64,000 nucleotides of DNA, from assembly GCA_026260175.1 (NCBI GenBank), contig JAKCWW010000231.1, positions 5,247 to 69,246 on the forward strand, read 5' to 3'. Under the pieces are notes generated by a model. That model ran no database searches, was not told the DNA's origin, and worked only from the letters and a program-made list of their open reading frames with translations. Below are positions 35,433 through 46,272 of this stretch, piece by piece (position 1 is the first letter of the stretch; each line of letters begins with the position of its first letter). The position numbers were made by a program, and so were the translations under genes. This DNA is from Reticulitermes lucifugus. Its lineage: Eukaryota; Arthropoda; Insecta; Blattodea; Rhinotermitidae.

Positions 35433-36064
35433 GCAATGCGAATAGACTCATTTTGTTGAAGTTAAGGGTTGCAGGGAATGGTACGTTTCAGGCAGAATAT
35501 CCGAAATTTGTAAACTGTCCTTTTGGAAGAGCGAAGACATGGGTGTGTAAGATTACAGTGGATATTATGGAGAGAGAATGATTGTGAAGATAAGAGCGTA
35601 TGGAAATGCTTTGTTGGGTGGTTGGTTAGACAGATGCAGATGGTGCAACGGTGTATTAAGTCGCGAGGGCACAAAGTACTGTTCAGTGCGTAGCGAGTTA
35701 ATTGGGTGCACTAATGAAAGTTAAACTAACTATTAATAAATAATAACCAACACATTGAATACAAATTGGCCTGATGTTTTAGCTGAAGTATTGTGAAACC
35801 AAATTAAAAGTAAAATATGATTAATCTTTAGTAATAATGACAATAAAGTGGGCATATGGCATAGGGGAATGTACTAAGTAGCACTCTCTCTATAACCTCA
35901 GTTTCAGGCGCTGTATCATGTTGTGAGACGACGGACAACTGGCGCTAAAAGCATTATATTTGTCGTGAAGGGAAGTTCATTATGTAATTTTAAATGATCC
36001 ATAACGGTGCATTGAACAGTTAGATATCGTAACTAAAACCAACAAATGCTCACAAGTTTATGAA

Positions 36065-36240
36065 AATATATTAGAAACATAGTAGTACCCCCTACAGGTT
36101 TCGGTCACTCGTGGCCATCCTCAGGGAGGTGCGTGACGAAGAATAAATACACTAAGATACTACAGAAGTTATGTGAACCAATGCGCATGTAAACAATTTT
36201 ACATGTGCTATACTTTACATGTGCTCTGGTTCACATTTCC
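36065..36240 (-). mobile_element. Penelope-like relic with hammerhead and inverted repeat
   Basis: A hammerhead-like motif on the minus strand (36086-36131) lies 40 bp from an inverted repeat: ATGTGAACCA..GCATGTAAA (36171-36192) versus TTTACATGTGC..TGGTTCACAT (36214-36235), with two or three mismatches. Motif plus inverted repeat in about 170 bp echoes the 26.6-kb element. No coding sequence and no certain duplication. Confidence 0.55.
36086..36131 (-). ncRNA. Hammerhead-like motif, well-formed stems
   Basis: Minus strand: ACCTCC (36125-36130), CTGAGGA (36118-36124; consensus CTGATGA, only the variable N7 position and nothing catalytic changed), one U, GGCCAC, GA, GTGACC (36103-36116, one C/A mismatch), consensus GAAAC (36098-36102), CT, GTA (36093-36095), GGGGGT (36087-36092). 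Stem I pairs over 6 bp with one G-U. Because position 7 is variable in hammerheads, this is the best-kept catalytic core in the window apart from the extra U after the first core strand. Cleavage would be after GTA, an allowed NUH triplet. Confidence 0.7.
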
Positions 36241-36884
36241 AGTACGTTATTTTATATGACACTTACATTGTGCTTAATTATCCTATCGTGCTGCGCAGAT
36301 ATTAGTTTAAAATCTCGTCGAGGGGTCGAGCTAACGGCGCTGTGTTCGACTTTTCTTGAAATCCTTGATATCGGCCTAAACGCAGTGTTTTAGAATACTT
36401 ATAGGTCGGGGCTATCCACGGTCATGTTTCGTGATTTATTTAAGTACACCGTCAGTGATGAATTTGAAAGTATTTGGGAGGATCAGTTGTGACTAATAGA
36501 TGCAATTCCTCGTCATTAGACAAGAGAAACTCATAACAAGTTCAAAATAACGCTGTGTAGAAAACTGATATCCTGGCCGGGCCGGGGTGTGAGCCGGGCT
36601 CCTCCAATGTCCTATATTCTATTCATTTATCTTCCATAAACGCTGCGTAATACAGAAGGTGACAGCATCAATATATAAGCATCAAAATCTCGTACACAAG
36701 ACAGGGGCGATACCGCTAAATAGTAAAACCAATGATAAATTTTATACTATTGTTAGTTAATTATTTTAATGGTATTGTAACACGACGCGGTACAATCTAT
36801 ATATTTTATAAAACATAATTAAAATAACAAATGACTCCTTTGGGACTATTATCTGTGTTCTTTAGGAAGTAATAGAAAAGCCAT
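36241..36884. other. No gene recognised
   Basis: AT-rich with a GC-richer CCGGGCCGGGG patch near 36574-36598. Frame 36205-36393 (62 codons) is unrecognised. Confidence 0.5.
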
Positions 36885-37290
36885 ATATGGAGACCATGCC
36901 CTTCTGGCTACTTACCAACATGTCTGTGGGATTTTCATGAAACTGATATAGGGATCCTTTACAAGACCTTTTTGAGATTGAGTAACAGTTTCTTAGGGGC
37001 GCAGATGAATTACCACCCCCAGTCTCATACCTTCTGTCAGATTTGGATGAAATTTGGTGTAATATTTACAGGTGAACCCTTTGAGTAATTAGGAGATTCG
37101 TGAAAATAAGCTCAGTTCAGGGCCATTGATGCTTTGCTTAAGGCGGTAAATAAATGTCGTCCATATTTTGTACATTTTTGTAATACTTTAATCAATTTTA
37201 GTACAGCAAATGTCCGCAAAATCATTTTAGTTCTGTTAGTTTCGTAAGAATCGGTTTGGTTTAATTCATGCTGTACCTAAGGTGCGTAAA
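36885..37290 (+). repeat. Dispersed repeat, relative of 17.6 kb
   Basis: Shares the ordered words GGATTTTCATGAAA, GGATCCTTTACAAGACCTT, GAAAATAAGCTCA and AGAATCGGT with the 17.6-kb copy. A second GATTTGGATGAAATTTGG block at about 37040 suggests internal duplication of the module. Non-coding; origin unknown. Confidence 0.55.
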
Positions 37291-39250
37291 TGTAGTTCTG
37301 TTAGGCCTTTCAATATTTCTTGTCCCATTTGATTAAAATTCTGTATAAGAAACATGCAAAAAAATATTCATGTTGAGTGTTTGTGGGTTTCTTAAAAATA
37401 GGAGGCGAGAACATCTACTTTTGTTTTGGAAGTAATGACATTATATTTGCACGTGTACCTTGAAAAAATGACATTTTGGAAGTAAATGAGGCTATGGTAA
37501 ATTCTGTGTACAAAGTCATGGAGCACACGATTTGCAATATTTTTATTTATTTTAGTGGATTTGTGCTGTACGATTTTGGGAAAAAGTGCTGGATAGCAGA
37601 GCTATAATCCAGGTTTTTAATCCCAGAAAACTCAAAACATGTAAATTAAATTTAAAAATTTAGTTCCTGCTTCATAGAGAAGAAATTCTGTCTCACTACA
37701 AAGAAAAACGCGTCAATACAATTTAGGGATATAATAATTTTTTATTGTGAGAATTGTATTAAACAAGAATATACAGTGTGCGAATACAACAGAGAATTTT
37801 AGAGTTAAATTCGTGATATAAAAATGACTATGAGCTCTAAAATAAACAAATGCGGACAGTTTTATTTTTCAATAATTGTACATGCGTAAAATTGGTTTTT
37901 GTAGAAAAAAGAACAAAATAAAGTGTCTATTACCAAACATAGAGTTGTATTTATGTTAGCAAAAACAATTGAAGAGGTTTCTACTGCAAGGGGAGAATCT
38001 TCCTTCTTTCTCATTGCTGCGGATTGTACAAATATGAAAGAGTCTTTAATAAAAGGGGCCTCATTTATCATATTAAGAACTCGATGATTTTCTAAAATTT
38101 GCGTTTGTAAACCAGGAATTCACACAAGTTTCAATAGGTCCGGTTTGATTTATTTTTTTTTGTATTTATATTTACTATCTTCGGCAATTTTCCCCCTTTC
38201 TTATCTTCAAGCACAGTTCTCCCTTCCGTCTCTTGTACAGGCGATGTATCCTGCTAATATCCATCTCTACATGAAATTTCTCGCAACTTTTGAACTCGGA
38301 CAATGCGAGATAGCTGTAAAATATGATTCCAATCTCCAGAAATATATTACTTATATGGGTAAAGCAACTGATGCAATTTGTGTATAAAAAGAGGAAATAT
38401 TCTTCTGGATTATGTAACTACATGCCAAGGATTGTGTTTTTCTTGGGACGTGTGTCGTAATGACTTGGCTTCCAGCCATTTGAAACCGCTATACTTTACT
38501 TCAAACTTTCCTATTTAGAGTCAAACACGAAATAATACAGCTGCACCAAGTCTTGTAAAAAAGTCTACCAGAGTTTCTCGAACGACTTACAGAGAAAGAG
38601 CTTACTTGTGTTGCTTTGTTCAGTTGGCACATAACCAGACTTGCGGGTAGAAAATTATTACTTTGCAAAACGGGACCTTTAAGTGAAGCCCATTCATCAG
38701 CCATTTACAATTACTACGTACAGTAGGTCCAGTAAAGGGTAACACTTATCTTACAAACAAAAACTTTAATTTATGCAAGAAGAGTAATTTCAAGGGTACT
38801 GCCTTTATTAGTAAACAAATCTTGTTTACATTTAGTGAGAAAAAGTCTGTTTGTAAATAGCGTTTGTGCTCGAATGTGAAAAAAATAATATTTCTGGACT
38901 TGAGAAGCAGAAGAGTGTAAGTCAAATTTTATTTTTGAGGCAATGCTTTATTTTTCTTTGGCCAATATGTGACTTACTGCTTTTAATTCGTGGTCTAGGT
39001 ACATTAGGATAGTATTCGGAATTACATGCTTCTGCATGTGAGAGAGATTGAAATTCTTAAAAAAAATGTTTTATATCACGATAAAATTGACTTACACCCT
39101 TCTGCTTTTCTGGGTTCAGTTTTCCTTCTGTCGTTGAGGGCGTAGAGAACTTACATAGGATCGCTAGTGGTAAGTTAATAATAAATTGTCGGTTGTGAAT
39201 TCATGACTGAGGAATTATTAAAGCATGGTAATTATTCTTGTTGTTTAGAT
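37291..39250. other. No feature recognised
   Basis: AT-rich sequence with frames up to 80 codons and no recognisable domain, SINE head or element terminus. Confidence 0.55.
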
Positions 39251-39254
39251 TTGG

Positions 39255-39450
39255 TATCTATTAAAAGAAAGGAAAAGAGAACAAAGCAAAGTAATAGTAA
39301 AAGACAGCAAATACTGAAGAATGGGCAGACAGGAAAAAAATGCAAAAGGGAAAGAAATAAAGCGAACAAGAGAGAGGCGTGAAAGGAGAAAAGTTAAAGA
39401 ACAAAGGCAGGAAAATGAAGATAAGTGAAAAAGGAGTGAAAGTAGAAGTG
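39255..39450. repeat. Purine-rich plus strand tract
   Basis: About 195 bp of A/G-rich plus strand (GAAAGGAAAAGAGAAC, GAGAGAGGCG words). It resembles the tracts at 24.9 and 34.3 kb in composition. The opposite strand yields a meaningless L/S/F-rich frame. Confidence 0.75.
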
Positions 39451-39474
39451 AAGATCTCCCTGTATGCGTCATGT

Positions 39475-39700
39475 TGGCATGTCGGGGAATGGCAATATAG
39501 CCCGAACTGTCCTGTAGCTCGACACTAGGGATACAGAGGAGCGGTCAGCTTCACACCACTGTCTCTTTACTGCTGAGGAAATATTCTCTTTTACCCATTG
39601 AATAGGAAACTTTGTGGACACCAGATCCCGTCTCGACACTTTGAGCAGAGAAAAATCTCTTGCCTCTGCAGGGAATCGAACCACACTTTCTTGGTTGTCC
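39475..39700 (-). mobile_element. Degraded family-B-like SINE
   Basis: On the minus strand a B box is clear (GGTTCGATTCCCTG at about 39672), followed by GCAGAGGCAAGAGATTTTTCTC in part, TTCAATGGGTAAAAG and CTGACCGC, in the order of the family-B body. Strongly diverged, with no visible duplication. The 71-codon minus-strand frame here is a product of the SINE. Confidence 0.55.
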
Positions 39701-41540
39701 AGCTTACATAAATTAGTTACTCTAGGAACTGTGCTATTCTGGTTCCCAAATGAAGTAAAAAAACCGTATAAATATGCAACAAAATTTTGTGAATTCCAAA
39801 ATGTCTGTTCTGGCAGTAATTATCCTTACTGAAAATTTTATGGCTCTCCTCTTACAATGAAAGACGGCTACGATCTCCAAGCCCCGAAAGCGAGCAAAGA
39901 ACTAAAGCAAAAATAACAGTTTAACTCCGTGGTGTAGATTTATCCTTCATAAAATAAGAGACGCATGAACTGGTCAAGTAATTAGCAATTTTTCTAGGAA
40001 ATCAGAAAATTCATTACCATGTTCCAAAGAAGCCACTACCGGATTCTATCCGAACTCCCAAAACCACTCCACGTTCTCACATCCTCTTTCGCTAGGTTTT
40101 AGCATTAAACTGCTATCTATGACTATGTCTCCCAAGTAACCTCTTTCTGACAGGATTTCCTAATAAGCTTTTATTAACGCCCTCCTCATTCCATTATCCT
40201 CCATTTTATCAGAAATAAATTAGATGTGGTCCTGTGAGGCGAATAAAATAATTACTATTATATTATTAGGTCTATGTGCATACATATGTATTCATAATTA
40301 TAAATCCTATTGGCTACAATTTAAAAATATAATTTTATTTTATATGTAATCAAATTACAAAAATTCATTATCCTCTGAAGACTCTGAACATAATAAAAAA
40401 TTTATCTCTTTTAAAATTTTTTACTGATACCGAATTCTGTACTTGAAACAAGCGAATATTTGGTAACATTTAGAAGTACAAAAATGCTTCCCTGTAATGA
40501 GATTTTCCGCACGGGATGAATATGGTGTCCCAGAAGTGTTCAGAGTAAAGCAACGTGCCCCAGATACATCGAGTTAGGGATAGGAACGTTATGCGCGACA
40601 GACTGAAAGATCCATAAATGAATTTCGCAGCTGCGAGGCACTGAAAGATGAGCTTGCTGAAGAAGCAGATTTCGTGTAAGTAATAGAGCATTATGAATTC
40701 AATTTTCAAACCCTCTTCTCCCTGTAAATAAGAAAGCGTGTTAAGTGACGAAGAAACGCATTTGCAAGCCATGCCAATAACATTACGTTTCATTTTCCAG
40801 CACCTAATCAATTATTCTGCACTCTGTTCTATTTCCGTTTTCCTGAAAGTGGTTTATTTCTTACCAACAATTTTAAGAAATTCTTGCACTATAAAAAATT
40901 AAATACCTGTATTAGAAAGTGTAATGTGTACACACGACAATTACGTTTTTCTAAAACTTCTCCGAAAGTGCGAGTTTCGATATTTCTTTTAAAGATAAAC
41001 CTATACCATCGAGTTTTGCCTCCAGAAAAGTTAAACCAAAAGCCTTCCTGTCATATTTCACTAACGTGAAATTGTTTTGATATTCGATTTAGCAAAGTGG
41101 CGTTTACGTTACACGATGTGTGTCTGCTGTGAACCTTTTGATTCTATCGCGTTTCACATTACCTAAAATTAAAATTAAATTCGTGAGGACATGATTTTAC
41201 TAAATTCAAATCTTCTGTTGAAAGTTTGGTCACATATCTCATTTATTCTTCATAGATTCTGAATACTTGAAGATTCAGCGACACTTTCCTTCGAAGCTAC
41301 AGGAGCCATTTAAACCAGTGACAGCGCGTCACGTCCAAAACGATCGGGACCCTCAAATTGTCTTGGCTTTATTTCTCTCTGATTTTCTCACATCATCAAG
41401 TCGATACCCATATACAATAATTGCAATCTCGGAAGTACTTTTGATCTTCTCCTCTTAACGTACTTCATAAATTTAATACTTTAGGAGTTATTAATATTTA
41501 TGTAAATTGATATCGTACTCAACAAGCAAGATCACCTTCG
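39701..41540. other. No gene recognised
   Basis: AT-rich; the longest frame is 113 codons (40470-40811, minus), cysteine- and serine-rich without recognisable domain. A 63-codon frame at 41267-41458 lies just 5' of the LINE relic and might be more of it, but it is not recognisable. Confidence 0.45.
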
Positions 41541-41554
41541 TATTTCTGGCCTTC

Positions 41555-42310
41555 TTTCTTCGTTCCTGTTGCAATTGATCTATTCTGGATTTCTTGATTT
41601 TTGTATCATCACAGATGTTGTAGGCAGTACATTCAAGCATTCTGGGTGTCGTTCTTTTGCTGATGATACCAACAGTCTTCCTGCACTAAACGGCCTAATG
41701 ATTTTTGTCTTCACCAATCCGATATTGATTCTACACAACATCCGCGAGCTGCTAATTTGATCAAAATCAGCATCAGTAAAACCCAAGTCATTTCCTTCTC
41801 AAAACAAACTAACACTGCGTTTTATGAAAAAAACTTTGTGAATGTTATATAAATTTTTCTCACTCTATTGAAAACTCTGGAGTGCTTATGCATTTTTAAT
41901 TATTACGTAATATTCGTTATATATTTTCTCAATACATTAAGTTGCTGGGTCTTGTTGGTACTGTAACTTTCTCTTCTTCTCCCCTTTATTGTTTATTGAT
42001 ATCATATTTTACTTTAATTAGACTTAAATTATAGTAAGCCTCTCTTATCCGGAATTCTATTACGTCTAGTGATAACAACAAACTGGATGGCATCCAAAGA
42101 AGGTTTGCAGCTATCTCTCTCCCATGCCCATTATAGATATGCTAATGCGTTAGATTATACGAAACTTCGTACCTTGCGTGAGGGGAAGCAGAATATTTAT
42201 GTGCTATTTTCTTAAACTATTACCTGGGCTTCAAATTTTATCCTTCCCTTTTAGATACTGTTGATCTTAGAATTCATATTCGGAATCTTGGAAACATCTT
42301 GCTTTTAGTA
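41555..42310 (+). pseudogene. Decayed non-LTR retrotransposon (Jockey/CR1-like), RT and C-terminal part
   Basis: The reverse-transcriptase catalytic box reads SFADDT at about 41650-41667 (FADD, palm motif C). It is followed in shifting frames by SDIDSTQH, ANLIKISISKTQVISFS (about 41750-41802), IKLLGLVGTVTFSSS-like sequence in part (about 41935-41985), NKLDGIQRRFAA (about 42077-42112), YANALDYTKLRTLREGKQN (about 42137-42193), and KFYPSLLDTVDLRI-like sequence (about 42235-42270). The order matches the RT thumb and C-terminal region of this insect LINE type (NKLERIQRKFAAL.., LKLHTLRERR). Several frameshifts and stops show it is dead. 5' truncated, with an A-rich run near 42323-42334 that may be its tail. 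Confidence 0.8.
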
Positions 42311-42624
42311 TAGGCTGTGTATTAAAAAAAAAGGCATCTTTATGCGTACTCATCAGCTGCTGGTTTCTGTATTTAGGGGCAATGATGTATTAAAAGTTGC
42401 ATATTTACTCCTAACTATACGTATGCTGTATTGGTTATTGTATTGCTTTGTCTTTTAAACAGCTTACCAGGGAATAAATTGTAGTAACTACAATTACGTA
42501 TACTATTTTTATTTGATATTTGATTTGTCATTTGATTGAAATACATTATTTCATTTTTATTCTTCTTCTTGTCTTAGTTTTCTTTATTTTTATGAGTACC
42601 ATGCAGACTTTGTAATTTGATTTG
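42311..42624. other. No feature; 3' flank of the LINE relic
   Basis: A run of A at 42323-42334 may be the LINE poly-A tail. The rest is AT-rich and unrecognised. Confidence 0.5.
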
Positions 42625-42634
42625 ACATAAAGTA

Positions 42635-42735
42635 TTGTAGTAGTGGTAGCAGTAGTGTAGTAGAATAGTATTAGCAGCAGTAGTGGTAGTAGTAGTAGTA
42701 GCAGTTGTAGAGGGTTTTGTTGTTGCAGATGGTGT
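42635..42735. repeat. (GTA/GCA)n then (TTG)n compound microsatellite
   Basis: Imperfect AGT/AGC/GGT triplets up to about 42710, passing into GTTGTT triplets. The minus-strand translation is a poly-leucine stretch, an artefact of the repeat. Confidence 0.9.
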
Positions 42736-43044
42736 TGTTTTTTGTTGTTTATGTTGTTACAGTGCCTGTCCAAATCCCGCCTTGCCACATGCAGTCTGCC
42801 ATCACTAATGTTTCTTGTTCCATGTAATAGCTCACTGAACTGTAGCGAGGAATTACTATTGCTGAACCAGATCGCTGACTAGGTGACCAAGGTCATTAGA
42901 GCGCAATGTGTTCAGGTGATTCGCTACCTGAACAGGGGGTTAGAAACCGTGTGTGATTTGTGTGGGTTTGTATCAGCAGTCTGTCATGTCTTTGAACATT
43001 ATAATTTCTATTCCAACAAATTTAAGCAACACTTATTAGTGAGA

Positions 43045-43089
43045 TTAATATTGATATTAATATTTTATGTTAATATTGATATTAATATT
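43045..43089. repeat. Two 20-bp near-palindromic direct repeats
   Basis: A 20-bp unit (TTAATATTGATATTAATATT) occurs at 43045-43064 and 43070-43089, period 25. Each unit is itself nearly palindromic and AT-only apart from one G. Prone to cruciform or slippage. Confidence 0.8.
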
Positions 43090-43589
43090 GTATATCTTAT
43101 AAGTTGCTTTCTCCACGTTTCTCCAAAGGAAAAGCTATTCAAATAGAGAACTGACTGTCAGAAATCCGATGGGAAGCTTATAGAGTGCGTGCAGTAAAAT
43201 GAAGTGTAACAGAATCCTGTAAAACGAATTACGCAACAACATGCGAAGTCGCTAAAGCAGAATCTTACAGTAGGTACGGACGTTCCTTCTACGTCCTTCG
43301 CAATTCGTAATTCACAACCCCTACTTTCGTCGTTAAGAACTGGCAGTCTAAAAACGTCTGGTAAATACAGTCGAAATTTTCAGTTGAAACAAAGTCGTTT
43401 GAAAATTAAAAACCAATCACGTGGATAGAATTCAGTCTTCCTCCACTGGATAAAGTACATGTCAGACACAAAATATAGAAGTGACCCCCTCATTTCGTAC
43501 GTTAAGTGGTTGTTCATTTCTTGTTGGCGATGCAGGAAATTGAGGTTCCGTCTATGTCGCAGCAGGGGATTTATATTAAGGCGGAAGTC

Positions 43590-43651
43590 GACGCAGCCAT
43601 TGCTATTGGAGGTTACAGGTGACGCAGCCTTTGCTGCTGGAGACTGCAGAA
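43590..43651 (+). repeat. 31-bp tandem duplication
   Basis: GACGCAGCC..TTGCT.TTGGAGG-type unit at 43590-43620 is repeated from 43621 as GACGCAGCCTTTGCTGCTGGAG, diverged by several substitutions. A related GCGATGCAGGAAATTGAGG word lies upstream at about 43528, hinting at a third, older unit. Open in two frames but unrecognised. Confidence 0.7.
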
Positions 43652-43697
43652 ATCATAAGAATCTGTCTTTCTTTTCACACAGTTGGGATGGCTCTCT

Positions 43698-43718
43698 CCA
43701 CACACACACACACACACC
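43698..43718. repeat. (CA)n microsatellite
   Basis: About ten CA units. Confidence 0.9.
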
Positions 43719-44449
43719 ACGCGGTTTTGGAAAATGTCTTTAATTATTTTAGAACACCTGGGATGGTTCCTTATTACAGGGCTCTGACAACGGTATATTA
43801 CACTTATGGCTGCTAAGTTGTAGGTCTCTAGTAGCCATCGCCTTTCGCTTCAAAGATACAAAAACATATACAAGTTTTGGCAAAAGAGTCTACTTCCGTC
43901 TTCAGTTAAAAGGGTGGGCAGGCGCCTAATGACTTACGCTCGTTAATCTCTGTCCCAAAAATTGTATCTTAGTCTTTTTTAAAAGTAGGAAATAGAAGGC
44001 GTAGAAGAGCTAAGTAGCTCCATTGTTGTCATTCGGTATTCGATCCGAGACATTGCCGTTATTTATGCTTAACATACGATGATTGTTGAAGGCTATAATC
44101 ATGTAATAAACGCCAAGATTTAAAATGTTTCTTCAGTTTTTGATAATTACTCAGTTGAATAAATTTCTCCGACAAGATGTATTTTCACCACACTTATAAG
44201 CACTATAAAATACCTTACAATGAGCCAGCCCATTCTTTGTCACTTCTTAAAGAAGTATGATTCACGATAGTACTTTTAAGTTGGGATAGAAGTAATAAGA
44301 ATCGTTATTTTATTAAAACACCTGCAACGACATTCGGTTGATGAGTGTTATGCTATTTATTTGTCTTCTAAAGAATGCTGTCAGTAGCTATAATTGTATA
44401 GCGCCTGATGTTAGGCTGATAGTGAATAATGAATTGCAGAATATGTGTA

Positions 44450-44615
44450 GGACAGCGGTTGTAGCCGACATGGAGTTAGGCCTCTGCCTCCTCATTTATA
44501 CAGAGGGACTAAGAAAATCCATAAAAGACTTCGGTCACGTGTCCGCGGCCAAGATTCAAACCCTGCTTCTGCCGAGTACAAGTCAGAATGTGTAAGAGTA
44601 TTTTCGGCCAAACGG
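44450..44615 (-). mobile_element. Possible degraded tRNA-derived SINE
   Basis: On the minus strand a B-box-like GGGTTTGAATCTTGG lies at about 44550-44565, followed by GGCCGCGGACACGTGACC and a GAGGAGGCAGAGGCC block. It is GC-rich against its flanks. The A box is unclear and there is no duplication. Produces a spurious 85-codon plus-strand frame. Confidence 0.4.
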
Positions 44616-45758
44616 TAAACTCTAATTTGTATTACAGTCTGTTGTCTTGAAAACTTCTGTGTCTGCAAATCACGTCAAATTCAGTTTACCCGGCTTGAAA
44701 TATAATGACGTTTGGCGTACTTGAAGAAAAAGTAATTTTGTTTTCCTTTTAGGTGACCGACCTCTTTGTACGATGTTCTTTGCAAGACGGCATCAGTAAC
44801 CCTCTTATTGTGTATTTAAGACGAAAGTAGGTAGGAGAACAAAGGAAAATAGTTTTTAAGATTGAATATTACAGATCCAGTTTTATAAATGACAAATGAG
44901 AGCGGGGAAAGTCGCTTTTTTTTGTGCGATTTACCGAGCCATAGCAAACGCGAGGAGGGGTAGAAGAGAGTTGTGTTACAAAGGAAAAGATTCTGAAAAG
45001 GAAGTGAAGATTTTTGAATTTACACATCACTTGACGAGGACAAAGGTTCTACCGTGGAAACGGCGATGTTAGTGTGAAGGAAGCCAAGATTTTTGGCATC
45101 TGATCTGTGCTTCGAGCTTTGTCTGGTGGATGTGTCTGTTTCTGAGATCCTTGTCTGTATGCCTGTCTGTCTGAGCGCCAATCAAGTGTTGGATGCCGAA
45201 GTCTCATGACAGGAAGCTTATCAATCACGGGGAAGTCGCATCATGTGATGCAGTGTGAAGAAGGAAATGCGTTACTGGCATAATTCATACAGCGTCATTC
45301 CAAAGAGGACAGACAGCAAAATGTCATATAGAGAGATCTTGCGTAAGGGATATTTCATTCCTTTGTCCGTTATTTCCCTTTGACTTCCATCTTAGCCTCC
45401 TACTTTGTTCATTCCATTTCTTATTTGATTTCAGTTCATCAGATTTTCTTGTTAATTTTTTTCTCTCTTGTGATTTTAGTTTAGTTTAAGACATTTTTAT
45501 AAAAGCTATTTATTTTCCGATTGCTTGGCTATGTAGAGTTTTCAGGTTACAATAGCAAATATGCCATTCCCAGGGGTGTTCACTAGATATCAGCAGTGCA
45601 GGATCCGAAACAGAACTTAATTTTAGGAGAAAGGTTTAGTGAGACTCAATGATGAAGTATGAAGTATAAAAACCTAGATATTAGTTTAAAATAATGTAAG
45701 GTAACTCAGGCGACTATCTGTGCCTGCTTTTGGAATTAGCGGGTCCTATTACCAGAAC
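44616..45758. other. No gene recognised
   Basis: AT-rich, with a somewhat GC-richer patch at 45040-45300 that has no recognisable coding or element signature. Confidence 0.5.
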
Positions 45759-46120
45759 TTATACTATCATTAACAACACCACCACCGCCACCACCACCAC
45801 CACCACTACCATTACCACTACTACTAATATTTGTTCCTGTACAAGCCATTACGTTATGTTGGAGGAGCACAGGTATAGCTAAACTCTCTCTTAAACTCGG
45901 CGCTAGATGTAAGTAAGTAGTTTCACGTTGCGCCGGCTTGAGCCCATGGGAAACAGGCCCCGGTGCCCATTGGATATGAGCACAGCTGGTGTGAACATTT
46001 GGAGAAGGGAGAAAAATCTTACCTCTCCAGGAAATCGAGCAAGGTTTCCTCGATATTCCAACCCGTAGCACAGCTTCTGTAACGACTACCCCATCCCGGC
46101 TTCCATTATACTATCACTAA
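45759..46120 (-). mobile_element. SINE family B, full-length, (GGT)n tail, 15-bp duplication
   Basis: TTATACTATCATTAA (45759-45773) and TTATACTATCACTAA (46106-46120) form a 15-bp target-site duplication with one mismatch. Minus-strand order between them: head GCCGGGATGGGGTAGTCG, a decayed B box near 46035, CAATGGGCACCGGGGCC, CATCTAGCGCCGAGTTTAAG, AGAGTTTAGCTATACC, then CGTAATGGCTTGTA and a tail of GGT/AGT triplets (45774-45835). The microsatellite is inside the duplication and so is part of the SINE 3' end. The 111-codon minus-strand frame here is a by-product. Confidence 0.9.
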
Positions 46121-46272
46121 TAGGCATAATTATAGTTACTGAAGTGCAACAGCTAAGTGCAATAGACAAAGTTCTTCGTGTGCTGGAGATCCCGTGTTCG
46201 AAGCCAAGACTTTTCATGCTTTTCCATTATTTATAGGTTTTTGTTGTCGTATTACTTTAAAGTCACCGTGAA

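Noticed and set aside
42546-42788. 80-codon frame with poly-leucine
   Set aside because: Translation of a trinucleotide microsatellite.
45736-46071. 111-codon minus-strand frame with poly-glycine
   Set aside because: Translation of a SINE body and its (GGT)n tail.
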